From Cercis canadensis (taxonomy: Eukaryota > Streptophyta > Magnoliopsida > Fabales > Fabaceae), in assembly GCA_003255065.1 (NCBI GenBank), contig QAOA01005801.1:1150367-1214366 (forward strand): a DNA stretch of 64,000 nucleotides. Direction: 5' to 3'. Positions 34,556 through 46,250 of the stretch are shown here, in pieces. How positions within the stretch are numbered: the first letter of the stretch is position 1; every line of letters starts with the position of its first letter. A program made the position numbers and the translations under genes. Below the pieces are notes generated by a model. That model was given only the letters and a program-made list of their open reading frames with translations, was not told where the DNA came from and did no database searches.

Positions 34556-35440
34556 CCCACTTCATTTTCAGTTTTCATTTCTTGAAATATATTTATGTTT
34601 CCTTATTTTCATTTTTAGAAAATATGTTTGGTTTTTCAAATTGAAAATTATTTTCTATTTCTATTTTCAATGGACATTGACAGACACGTCACCCACTTCC
34701 TTTCCTCCCCTGCTCCTTCCTCTACCTCTCGTTCTTATTTCTTCTTCTTCTTATTCTTGAATGGTATAGCTCTCCTTCCTCGTCTTGCTTCAAGGAAATA
34801 AACTGGGTAAGTACTAAATTGTTAGTCTAGGACCTGAGTGGTTTTTCTCCAAAGATATATTCATGCCTTTGTATAACTTAAATGGGCTGCTAGACACTTG
34901 ACCGCAAGAGCAGCTCCAGAACTTGAATTCAAATTCTTTAATTGAACTTAAAAACAACTTTACATAAATATAAGTGGGCTGGATTCTTCTCGACACTTCT
35001 AAGCTTGTTGAAGGAAAGGGGACAACGGAAAAGGGAAGATGAAGACTTAGGATAGAAAGAATGAAAACTAACAATAGACAAAAGAATTAACAAAGAGACA
35101 AAGATTGAAATTATGGGTGAAGTTGCATTAAAGTTTCCAGAGAAATGAAGAAGAAAAGGGCAATGGTGGTGAGAAACAGAAAGAGAGAGAGGGTGAGTCT
35201 CGTTGAAAAATAAATAAAAGAAGTTAATAGAATTGCAAAATTGCCACTAGTCATAGGTGAAAACGCTGGAAACGTCTTTTTGACATTTTCAGTTTACAGT
35301 GTATTTTAGGAAATGTTTTCAAATGTTTCCAATGGAAAATTTTTTTATTTATTGAGATAAACACGTTTTCAAACTTGATTTATGTTTTCAATAGAAATAG
35401 AAATAGAAAATAGCTAAAGCAAACAAGCCCTTAAAAATAA
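34556..35440. repeat. Probable miniature element(s) with TTTTCTATTTCTATTTTCAA ends
   Basis: Words such as ATTTTCTATTTCTATTTTCAAT near 34650-34672 occur inverted at about 35385-35410 (ATAGAAATAGAAATAGAAAATAG). The region ends ACAAGCCCTTA, a common edge of plant miniature elements. Between them is CT-rich sequence that could be captured exon material. No intact frame and no TSD found. Confidence 0.35.
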
Positions 35441-36470
35441 AATCAGAAAACAACTATGGGCATATATACATTACCTTTTGGACTCGAGCTTTCCTTTTTG
35501 TTTTTAATTTGAGAATGGTCTATTCTAGACCTTGCAATTGTCTGGGCATATATACAGGCTGAAGGCTATTCCAAGAGTCTTCATTGGAACAAAGAATGCT
35601 TCAAATTCTTTGCTGTCAAACGCATCATTGTGCCACACTTGAACCTCTAGGGTGTTCATGGCATTTGGGTACTGCAAAAAATTCATTCTTTTGGGTTCAA
35701 AATGAAGGGTATTTTCAGAGAATAACTGGGTTTGTCACTTGATTCTTGTATGGTTCTTGCTAATAAAGTGCAAAATCTAAGCCAAAGAAGACGAAACACA
35801 AAAGCATAAGCAGGACACGGTACCAAATGATGTCGTCTTGGAGTTTTTGAGGGATTTCTATTTTTTTTTTTTATTTTGGGTTAAAACGACTTTGTTTTGA
35901 CCCTTCTAACATTATAGTCCTACATATGCCACATGGGAATTTAATGGCCACCTCATCAACTAACAGGCCACCACGTGGATTTTTCCACAATGGAATGATA
36001 ATTCGAGGACTAAAGTGGTACAAAAAATAAATCAAGGACTAAAGTGACAATTGAACAATAATTCGAGGACTAAAGTGGTACAAAAAATAAATCAAGGACT
36101 AAAGTGACAATTGAACAATAATTCGAGGACCAAAAAAGTATTTTACTCGATAACGAAATGTCAACATTTCACTTTTCATTTTCATTTCAATTGAAAGTTA
36201 AATTTAATTTTCGTTGACACGAGAGACTTTTATGTAGTTGAAGAAAAAAAGAAATGATGGATTTGAAAAGGGTGGCATGAGCTTAATTTTGATCAATGTA
36301 AAATTATTTTATAATGTCATCTAATAACATATTTTCATTTCATTATAATAACTAAGATCTTAACAAACAATTATGATTGAGTGGTATTGATGTTGTCCTC
36401 ACTTAGAGTCGTAGTCAAAAGTACAAAAAAAAAATCACTAAGATCTTTTATTGATAGTAAATTATTTTAA
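35441..36470. other. Intergenic with dispersed TTAGTCC-type repeat
   Basis: No gene recognised. The only regular structure is the 60-bp tandem repeat listed separately, embedded in a dispersed repeat with GAGGACTAAAGTG phrases. Confidence 0.4.
35998..36130. repeat. Perfect 60-bp tandem duplication
   Basis: Two identical 60-bp units starting ATAATTCGAGGACTAAAGTG (35998 and 36058) and a third partial copy to 36130. Identity suggests a recent slippage or unequal exchange. Confidence 0.9.
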
Positions 36471-36476
36471 TTATTG

Positions 36477-37303
36477 TTTGGTTTAGTTGCAATTTTAGTC
36501 ATCCTATGTTTAAAAAAGTAAACGATTTGGTTCCCTTTATTTAAAAAAAAAAATGAACGATTTAACTCCTCTATTTTGACAAAAGTTACAATTTTGGTTC
36601 ATTCGTCTCTCAAACATTAAAAAAAAAATGAAAATGCTTATGTGGCAATAAGAAATTATTATTTTTATCTAATTCAGCCAAAATATCAAAACTAACATTA
36701 GAAAAAAGAAAAAGAAAAAAAACTCTCATTTCCCAATTCACAGGTCCAGATCAAGCCTTAAATGTCTCAAAATCACAATCCCACCGTTCAAAGTCAATAT
36801 CTACATCTTTGGAACATTCCCAAAAAACTTTAGCGTGATCCAACTGTGAATAACTTTGAATCTCCCGTTTGATGAAAACTGCCAGAATATAGAATCAAAG
36901 CTTATGTTTTGATATTTTTCTGGCAATTTTCATCAAACAAGTGATTTATAGTTATTTACCGTTGGATTGAGCAGAAATTTTGTGGGGATGTTTCAAAGTC
37001 GTATATCTTAATTTTGAACGGTGAGATTTTGATTTTAAAACCTCTAAACCTTGATTTAGACATATGAATTGAAAAAATAATAGTTATTTTTTTTTCTAAG
37101 GTTAGTTTTTGTATTTTGGGCTGAATGAGATTAAAAATCTTATTGCCACGTCAGGATTTTTGTTTACTTTTTAACGTTTGAGAAATGGAAGGACCAAAAT
37201 TATAACTTTTGTCAAAATAGAGGGGTTAAATTGTTTATTTTTAAAGAAGGTGACCAAATTGGTCACTTTGTTAAAATAGGGGGCTAAAATTGTAATTAAA
37301 CCT
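36477..37303. mobile_element. Foldback element with ~400-bp inverted arms
   Basis: The left arm (TTTAGTTGCAATTTTAGTC ... CCACCGTTCAAAGTC ... GATGAAAACTGCCAG) is the inverse of the right arm (CTGGCAATTTTCATC ... TTTTGAACGGTGAGATTTTG ... CTAAAATTGTAATTAAACC). The arms meet around 36890-36930. Moderately diverged. Flanking duplication not resolved, so the superfamily is open. Confidence 0.7.
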
Positions 37304-38932
37304 AATTTTTTCGTACATGTTTTTTTTTGGCTTGTTTCATCTCACCATGGGAGTAGGACATAAAGCTAAAAGCCCCCAAAGAAATCCACTTACTTGAAGG
37401 AGAATACCAAAGAGTGTTCTTTTGAGAGCCCAAGCGAGAGCTGAAGAGCACCATAGGAAGTATATAACGATTTTGATTTGTTGGTGATGGGTTTTAGTTT
37501 AAGAGTAATTTGGTCCATTTAATTCATTTTGTTGTAAAAAAAAGGGTGAGACTATGCTACACCCATGAGACAAGATATATTGGCATAATTAATATAATTT
37601 AAATTTTACTGAATTAATAAAAGTTATATTGAAGAAATTTAAGTGAATCTATTAAAATTTAAATTGTGTCAATTATACTAATATAATATACTACAGAACC
37701 AAAACAGTACAAAAAAATAGTGAGACTACATATATGTCTTGCCCAAAAAAAAAAGCATCTAAAGGGGAATATTTTTAACAAATATTAGTTAATTGGGTTT
37801 ATTTGTAAGTTTTCAAAATAGGGAGAATGTAAATGTAAAATCAACCTAAAATAAGGAAGGTTGTAATATTTTCTCAAAAATAATTTATTGAAACAAAAAA
37901 TTTCCTCAACCAAAAAGACAAAAAGCTAAATGTAATTTTAAAATATAACTACATTAGTTAATTATTCTATGAATAAAAAATTCATTTGACTTATATTAGA
38001 TGGTTAAACTTTGTAACATATATTTAAATCACTATTACATTAGAATTCCTTAAGATTAAACTTTTCATTAGATTTAACTTCTTACCCATTATATTCAATA
38101 ATTCCCAAATAGGTTAAGTTCATATCACTAGTTTAATTCCTTGATCTTATTATTAACTTTAACTCATGCCTTCACTCATTATTAACCTAATATCTTAATC
38201 TCATATCATTAGTTTAATTCCTTGACCCTATTATTAAGTTCATGTATCACTAGTTTAATTCCTTCACCCTAATATCTTAATCTCATTATGTTAGCCTATG
38301 AGGTTTAGAGAACTTTTAATTCCTCACTTGTTAATTTCTTAATCTCATTATTAACCTTATCCCATGCATCATTTCATAGCCTAACTAGTTAAATTTCTCA
38401 ACATATATATAATTACAATTTTCTATCTACCTATTGATAAACGTAATTATTTATCGATAATTATTTCTACCAATAATCTATAGAGAAACAATTTAAACAA
38501 ATTAAAAGCCCAACAAGAGGTAGATTAAAAACCAACAAGCATCCAAAACATTTTACCTAAGTTTTGTCCTTCAAAAGTTTCAATTGAAAGAGATAGGAAA
38601 TTGAAAATGTTATTCTTAAGATCTCTAAGGAATACTTTCCCTCTCTCAACTTGACATCAAGCAATTCTATGTAAGTTGAGTTTATTAGTGGTCCAATTAG
38701 AAAAGCCCGATTCAATTTTATGCAATCTTTTTTCAAATGAACTAAATTAGTAGCAAATCAATGGAGAAAAATGTCTAATTGTCTATCCAAACACATAATA
38801 GCTTAATCTAGAGTAAGCTTATTATACAATAACTTTTCACATATGTGGCCAAACTGAATAAAGCCTAATTCAATTTCATGAAATCATTTTCAATCGAACT
38901 TATTTAGTGTAAAATAATTGAGGAAAAGTATA
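37304..38932. other. AT-rich intergenic sequence
   Basis: No gene recognised. A loosely repeated phrase (AGTTTAATTCCTTGACCCTATTATTAA) occurs several times at 38120-38290, and a weak ~85-bp inverted pair lies near 37590-37690. Confidence 0.4.
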
Positions 38933-38995
38933 CACTACAAGAAAACAATGATTTTCTCACGAACAAAATCCGTGAGAAACTATGTTGTCACAGAT
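38933..38995. mobile_element. Orphan CACTA-type transposon terminus
   Basis: CACTACAAGAAAA is the canonical end of plant CACTA (En/Spm-like) elements. It is followed by subterminal inverted words TCACGAACAAAATC / TCCGTGAGAAA. Only about 60 bp are present before retrotransposon LTR sequence begins, so it is a fragment or the breakpoint of a truncation. Confidence 0.45.
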
Positions 38996-40574
38996 TTTGT
39001 CCCATTAAAACTGTGAGGTGTATACCTCTCATGTATAAAGTTTCAAAGCAAAATTCTCTTTTCCCTGCTCTCAGTTTTAATCTGAATATGGCTATTTTTC
39101 TGTGCTGTTGGGTTTTGTCAGTTTTCTCTAGTAGCCCTAGTTTTTATTTTCTAAATGGAGCTACGGGGATCCGATTAAGTGATTTTTGTCCATTAGAACA
39201 TGGAGGTGTATAACTCTCATGTAAAATTTTCAAAGAAAAATTCCCTTTGCCCTGCTCCTAGTTTTAATTTGAATATGATTATTTTCTACACTGTTGGGCT
39301 TGTCGGTTTTATCTAGTGGCCCTTAGTTTTTTATTTTCTAAATGGAGCAACAAAGCTCCATTTTTCATGATTCTTGTCTTATTAGAACAATAAGACATGT
39401 GTGTTCGAGGTGTGCAATTTTCAAAATTTTTGCATGTCTCCCCTGCTCCCAGTTCTAATTTGAACGTGGTTGTCTTGACTCAAAATTGATATTAGTGTTT
39501 TGCATGAAAAGAACAAGTTTGATGCTATTTTTCCAGCTATATTTTCAAACTATTTATTTTGGCTAAGTTGATTTGTCTTGATCTAGTTGTGGGGTTGTCC
39601 TAATGGGTTATTTTACTTTTTTGTTTTGTTTTGGGTTTAAAGTAGTGACTATTTTGGGTTTATTTCTCATGAATTGTTTGCACTATTCTAAGGGCCTTTT
39701 TTAGGGTTTGATTGTGTGTTCTTGGATGAATTTGATTTATTCCACTTGAATCATGTGGAGATTAAATGTGATGGTCATTTAGGTAGATTCCTTTTAAGTC
39801 TTAAGTCTTGACTAACTTGTGTTTTAGTGTATTTATGACCATCTTTGTATATGACTTATGGTGATTATAAGTGTGAGCAAATTGAAGGGTCTAACCAAAG
39901 GATACTTTGCGGCAAGCTTGGAGCAAGAGAATGTTTTGTTTATCTTACTTTATTTTTGGATGTAATTTAAAATTTCTTATCCTTAGATTTTGAGACAAGG
40001 AGTAGCAATATTGTAAATTCATGCATTTGTATTGATTTAGGGTTTTAATTGTATTCGATGTAATATCCACATGTCCCTTACTTATCATGGAGGGATAGGG
40101 CAATTTATCTGCATATCAAGTAGCCCACTCTATCATTTCTAGGTAAAGATAAGCGCCACCCCGGAGGATGCCATTCCAAGGAACGGGTAGAAGGATTTAG
40201 GGCACGTTAGTTGCATGTATTTCACATTTAAATTCACTGTTAGTATTTTTATTATTTTACTCATTTACTGCGTATTTGAGAGATAAATAAGATACATTTT
40301 TGGTCATATTATGTTTGCACAATTAATTTCGGATAACCGCCTTTTAGACGGGTGTTGTAGGGTGTCTAACACCTTCCCTACACACAAATTGACTCCTGAA
40401 TCATCTCTGATTTGTAGATCAATTTTATTTAAAAATTAAAAAAAAAAGGTTTTTCCAGTTGTTTTCCTGTTTCTAAAAATAATTGGTGGTGACTTCAAAT
40501 TTTCTTCGAAAACTAATCTTTTTTCTAAGTCTGTCATCCGTGTCGTGGTTACCTTTTGGGTACGTTATGACCAT
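38996..40574 (+). repeat. 5' LTR (partial) of the Tat/Ogre-like element
   Basis: Ends immediately before the primer binding site. Contains 2.5 tandem units of ~200 bp at 39005-39480, each with GTGTATACCTCTCATG, CCCTGCTCTCAGTTTTAAT and CTAAATGGAGC phrases. The same phrases recur at 63850-64000. The TG start was not found, consistent with 5' truncation. Confidence 0.65.
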
Positions 40575-40575
40575 T

Positions 40576-40593
40576 TGGCGACTCCACTGGGGA
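40576..40593 (+). other. Primer binding site, tRNA-Arg type
   Basis: TGGCGACTCCACTGGGGA is complementary, with one mismatch, to the 3' end of a plant tRNA-Arg (…TCCCCAGCGGAGTCGCCA). Ogre-type Gypsy elements prime from tRNA-Arg. Confidence 0.8.
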
Positions 40594-41499
40594 CATTTGG
40601 AGAGTCAAGCTCAGGAAATTGATTGTGTAAGTATGAAATGGCCCAATGTATTTTCTTCATCCTTAATTTTGTTTTATTTACTGCTTTATTGTTTATTTTG
40701 CACTTGCATTTGAAGATAAATTATTTTATTCCTTGTATATTTTGTGTTTTTCCTTGTAGTGGGTATATGTAGGTTGAGGTTTGTATGCTTCCCCTGCACA
40801 TATAGTATGCCAACACTGCTACTTCAAACATTTTCTAGCTTTATACCCGGGCTCTAAGTTCACCTAGGACTAGGAGGGAATTTAGTGTTGTCACCAAAGA
40901 CATATTCTTTGGTGGCTACACAAAAACTTTCACTCAGATCATGTCCCATCGTACTGGCATGGATAAACATGGGAGTTTATCTCCTTGTCTATTCATGCAA
41001 GTAAGGCGATTTCTCCATTATGTTAATGGAGGTGATATGGGAACCTTTGACTGTCTAGAATGAGATACTACCCTGTAATCCTGCACAGCTAGTCTGAGCT
41101 TAGAATCTTACTTGTGTAAGGATAAAGCTTGACTTTTAGGTTAGAACTCCTAACCTAAGATGGTTACCATTTTTCTTAGGACATTGGGGGAAGCATTTCT
41201 TTCATTTTTCTTTTAATATTTTAGTGTTCTTTCCTAAATATAATGTGTGTGTGCATATTTTTTTTTCACATTTAGTCTTTTCACTAATTTCACGTCTCCC
41301 TTTTCAAAGAGTTCATTGATTTAATAAGTGGTTCAATTATGAATAATTTGAAATACTTTTCCAAATATCCTTATACTTCTTGAGCATTTATGCATCATAT
41401 AGAAGCACAACAGGCTGTAAAAGGGGATTATTTGCCAAGGGGCCATATTAGTCAACTTTCGAGAAAACTTTATATTTAGGTGGAGGTCAACAATTTTAG

Positions 41500-43130
41500 G
41501 GTTATCATTGAATATTATAGAAATATGTCACTGGATATACAAAAGCATTTTCTAGATACTTATGGGAACATACATGAGTTGGCCAAATCAAATTGCAAGA
41601 AATAGGATTGATTGTGATGGTGCACTATTGGGACCCAACATACCGTTGTGTAACTTTCAAAGATCTCGATGCTATGCCCACCCTAGAAGAATATGCCTAC
41701 ATGCTCAAGTTGCCTTTGACCCAAGAAAGCTAAGTGTATTCATATGGGAAGAATCTGGTCTCCCTCACTAGAATTGGCTTTAAGTTACTGGAGGTAAATG
41801 CAAGTGAAGTACAAAGTGGGATGCTCAAGAAAGAGGGTATTGGGTTCGTGTGGCCAATGTCTTTCATAGAAAAGTATATGCAAATCTTTCATGATCAAGA
41901 AAAATGGATGTCTTTGAGTAAGTTGGTGGCTCTGTTAATATATGGGCTTATCCTATTTTCTGCTGTAAAAGATTCTATTAGTCCGTTGATTATAGACATT
42001 TTCTTAAAAGTTGAACACAATACGATAAATCTAGTGCCCGTTGTTTTGGCAGATACTTTATTGTCACTCAACCATTGTAGGAGGGAGAGAAAAGGAAAAT
42101 TAAGATGTTACTATAGATTGCTCTATGTATATGCCTTGTGTCTCACACACTACAGAAGTGATATTGTGCCTTTGAAAACTACGCTTTGACATTGAACTTC
42201 CTTGATCGTTTTTCTTAGGTTGAAATTCCAGTTATGAATAGGAGGAATGATTTGAGCTCCTGGATAGTATGTGCGCATCTAACTTCTAGCTATAGATGGG
42301 CTGACAACAATGGAATTTTGGTTGGCTGTGGACAATTTGCTTGTGTGCCACTTATGAGGACCCGTGGATGCTTTGCTTATACACCTCTTTTGGTTTTGAG
42401 GCAATTCAGGTGTGTGCAGTTTACTTCTAGAACCAAGGGGCTTCTTAACATAGAATTTGAGTATGGGAAAGAAGATGATGAAGGAAAAATAAGGGAAATT
42501 CAGCAAGTCTAGAAGCACATCGTGATAAAAAAAAAAAAAAAANAAAAAAAAAAAAAAAAAAGGATATTGGCCCGTATGGTGGTAGCACAAGCAAAGCTTA
42601 AGAAAAATGGTTCAAGGAAAGGGGCAAAGATATTGTGTACCTTCAGTCGTAGGGTTCAAGCATCAGAACATGACTGAAGATGATTCGATAGATGAAAGAA
42701 CATAGCAGCTTAACTTGAAGATCTATGAGTTAGAAGAGATGGGGGAGAAATTAGTAAAATCAGAAAATGAAAAGCAAGAATGGGAGCAAAAACATGCATT
42801 GTCGAAATCTAAGACAAGAAAGTTGGAAGGGAAGATTCACGTGCTTGAAGATAACACCTTTGAACACATAGAGCAATTAACGAGGTGTCATGATCAAATA
42901 ATGAGGGATAAAGAGGCAGAATTGGCCAGAGTTGAAAAGGAGATTAGTTCCTTGAAGGTCACTATGAAGAAACAAGATGAAAGGTTAGGCACATACCAGA
43001 AAAAAAAGCTATGTACAGGAAGTTGGATTTGCAGAAAACAAAAGAAGCATATGAACAATACATAGTTAACCAGGAGGAGAATAGTCAAAATTTAGAAAGC
43101 CAAAGGCAATAAGCGGTGAATGAGAAGAGA
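41500..43130 (+). pseudogene. ORF1 of the Tat/Ogre-like element
   Basis: A protein encoded ahead of gag in Ogre/Tat elements; its role is unknown. Readable segments: DIQKHFLDTYGNIHELAKSN, then in another frame LEEYAYMLKLPL-like residues, then the 41734-42189 piece (SFIEKYMQIFHDQEKWMSL, LVALLIYGLILF, VVLADTLLSLNHCRR). After that comes 42234-42512 (VCAHLTSSYRW, CVPLMRTRGCFAYTPLLVLR). This layout matches the DUF7745-type domain known from these elements. A 42715-43065 segment is strongly charged and coiled-coil-like (EMGEKLVKSENEKQEWEQKH). Breaks: frameshifts near 41600-41740 and ~42200, and a poly-A run with N at 42543 (42523-42561) that separates the globular and coiled-coil parts. Confidence 0.7.
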
Positions 43131-43498
43131 GATTTAGAACAAAATATTATGGGTCTTCATGAAAAGCTAATTCAATTAATTGAGAATCCAAATTAAGAGA
43201 GGCACAAGTCGTCATTGTGGATGCAAAAGTGTTATGCTGTGGTGAGAGACTTAGAGGCTAAAGCAGAAAGATTGAGCCAACAAATCTAAACTATAGGCAG
43301 GAGCTACACTATGTTCATTGCACTGATTAAAGAACTAGAAAAGTTGTTGAAAGAATGTAAAGTGATTTTAGGATGTAGTGACTCCCTGTACTTCTGAAAA
43401 TGATATAACAATGGGCATGTTTGGAAGTTTGATGTACTTGCAATAGAGTGAATGAAACTATTTTAGGCGTTTTGACTTTGCTAGCATTTTATGTTTAG

Positions 43499-44372
43499 GT
43501 GGTGTTTGGTACCAGGAAAGTTTTAAGATTCCTGGGAAAGTGAGGTGGGAATAAAACTTTCCCATGTTTGATGCAAGAGATACAAAATTATTCCAGGGAA
43601 TAAAAGATACCCGGGAATGAAATTTGTACACAAAATGAGAATAAAACTTTCCCACCTCTTGAGGTGGGAATGAAACTTTCTTGGGTATGAAGGCTCGCAG
43701 CGCTCAGCGCTGGCCTCCATGTCATATTTCATCTTCAGAGAGTGAGAGGGACGGGGGTGCGGGGGCTGAGAGAGAGAGAGAGAGAAAGGGAAAGGGAGGG
43801 AGGGGGTCGGGGTGGGGTTTCTACATGTTTTGATCTCCTTAGACGAACCATCATTGTTGGTGAGCGACAAACAAGACTACTTGGAATCGCTAGAAATGAA
43901 GCTTTCTCTGTAACTCTTTTTGTTCTTGCTTCTCTCTTCCTTAAAGTTGTTCAAATCAGAATCGAACTTAGAAAGCAACACGATACCAAAGCACAAATCA
44001 AAATCGATTAGAATCAAGTGAGGAATGCAACCATTCCCCAATTGTTCACTGGGTTGCAGAGTAGAAATAGATTTTGAAATGGGTCTTGCTTGAACATTAA
44101 AAAATGGGGTTGTAGTTGCAGGAATTACAAAATATTGTGGTTGATTAGCTCCACCGGCACCAGCAGCGTTAGGTGTTGCAAGTGTTTTCTGCAAGCATTT
44201 TTCTTCAACTTGTCAAACTTCTAATTGACTCAAGCGTAAAAACATTTTCAGGAAAATTAAGTGATAACTAAACATGAGAATATCAACTTTCCTAGTAATC
44301 TCATTCTTGGGAATCCTATTCCCAGGAAAGTAAGGATTCCCAAGCAAGTGTATAGCTGGTACCAAACACCAC
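43499..44372. mobile_element. TIR element nested in the Tat/Ogre-like element, with possible captured gene
   Basis: The ends are inverted copies of GTGGTGTTTGGTACCAG, with further subterminal inverted similarity (TTCCTGGGAAAG). It interrupts sequence between ORF1 and gag. The inside contains a CT/AG-rich stretch and, on the minus strand at 44194-43877, a 105-codon frame beginning MQKTLATPNAAGAGG with the phrase IPATTTPFFNVQARPIS. This looks like a plant transcription-factor tail (class I TCP-like, weak). No clear TSD, so the superfamily (Harbinger or hAT) is unresolved. Confidence 0.6.
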
Positions 44373-44739
44373 AGTGGCTTCTCTCGATAAGCAAATTTGC
44401 TTTCGTGAAAGTCATCGGTTATATTGTCCAATATGAAATATATATTCTTATCGGATGATATAATCATTGTATGACCATAAATGATTGGGAAAAGGAAATC
44501 ATTGACAACCTTAATGCACATAAGCTGAACCCACTTATCAATCAATGAACTCAAAGCGAGGAAGATTTTTTCTTCTTTTTTTCCTTCTTTTCGTTTACTT
44601 TCTTATTGCAATATCTCTATATTTCACAGGTTAATTCATAATTGGCTGTTCAAAGAAACTTAAGGTCAATCAAAAGGTCAATCGTACTAAGATCCAAAAC
44701 TATCACAATCATGGAATGGACTTAGGATCATAACTGAGA

Positions 44740-46250
44740 TTTTGGGGTTGAGCTAGATGGAATGAAAGGTCAAATGGATGAAATACTGAAAATGCTTATT
44801 AAAAATCTAAAGCTGAATGGAGTGTCTAAAGGCCCTAGCAACACTGCAATTTTCCCAATTTCTCAAGCAGCTTCATTTTTACCATTGCTATCAAATGAGC
44901 AAATTTCTTCAACTTCCAAATTTACGCCAATATGGGGCATTCCTCCACACATGATGGCCCCTAGATCTACCATTGGGCATGGTTTTAACCCAAATTCTGC
45001 AATTTCACCTATCACCCAACCATCAAACAATCTATACACCATGTTGCTACCACATTTGATTTCAGCTGCATATCCAATTGAAACTGTCTTCAATCTAAAT
45101 GAAAGTCAAGGTGATGCTTATACATACACCCATCCTATCACCCACTAAACTTCTCACTTTAACCCTTAAGAACCCCTACTGGCAATTCCCTTGGAAAAAG
45201 AGAAAGAGGAGCAAGATAAAGAGAAAATAAGGGTTGAGCTTATGGAGAAGAGGCAATACTCTCTAGAGGAACAACTGCGAACTATGCAAGGTGTGGGGTC
45301 ATATGGGTCTATTGATTTATAGCAATTATGTCTACCTACGGATGTCGTTATCCCAAAGGACTTCAAGATGCCTAATCTAAGAAAGTATGATGGGACTTCT
45401 GACCCTTATCTCCATTTGCTAGCCTACTTTACTAAAATGTTTGTATGGTCTAGAGATATTAAATTCTTTGTCTATTTCTTCTCAGAAAGCTTGTAGAGAC
45501 CTGCTTTAGATTAGTTCCTCCAATTGGTTAAATCCAAGACCCATAATTGGAAGACATTGGCTAAAACTTTCATGAGACAATACAAGTTCAATAGGGACAA
45601 TGCACCTACTAGAGAGCAGCTAAGGGGCAAGCAAAAAAGGGCTGGAAAGACTTTCAAAGAATATGCTCGGAAGTAGAGAGTGTTAGTGGCTTAGGTGCAA
45701 CCTCCGTTGACTGAAGTTGAAATGGGTACTTTATCAATACCATGGAGTCACCATATTATGACATAATGATTGGGAATTCTTCTAATAATTTTGCTTATTT
45801 GATTAAGACTGGAGAGAGGATTGAACTAGGAATCAAAGAAAGGAAGCTACAGGTGGCTACTGCAGAGAGTTTTGGGTCTGGCTAAAAGAAATGGAACTTT
45901 CAGAAGATGAAAGAAGGATAAGTAAACTAAGTGCAAACAACAGAGGCACCTCGATACTTTCAACCTAGAGGCCTACATTATTCTCCAAACCCTGTTTTCC
46001 CACTTTCGTACCAAGTCAATACAATTTCCCACTTTCGTACCAAGTCAATACAATTTCTCTAACTTATCCATAATACATGCCTAATTCTCTACCATCTCCA
46101 ACACCATTTGTCCCAACTTACCAAAATCCTCTATAAAATCATCCCCAAAACTATCTAACAACACATCCACCCACTAGGCCAAATTACCAAGGTTATAGGA
46201 ACCAACCTCGTACCCCTTTGAGATATGAACATTTTCCCTAAATTTCAATA
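44740..46250 (+). pseudogene. Gypsy gag of the Tat/Ogre-like element
   Basis: Capsid polyprotein. N-terminal LDGMKGQMDEILKMLIKNLK, then a Pro-rich linker. The capsid region has DVVIPKDFKMPNLRKYDGTS, PYLHLLAYFTKMF, TLAKTFMRQYKFNRDNAPTR and AGKTFKEYARK (45340-45680), the standard retrotransposon gag signature of Tat elements. The tail is rich in Pro/Asn/Gln. Breaks: TAA at 45146-45148 and several TAG stops from 45318 onward (many look like TGG-to-TAG or CAG-to-TAG). A 32-bp phrase (CAATTTCCCACTTTCGTACC...) is duplicated at ~46018 and 46042. Confidence 0.8.
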
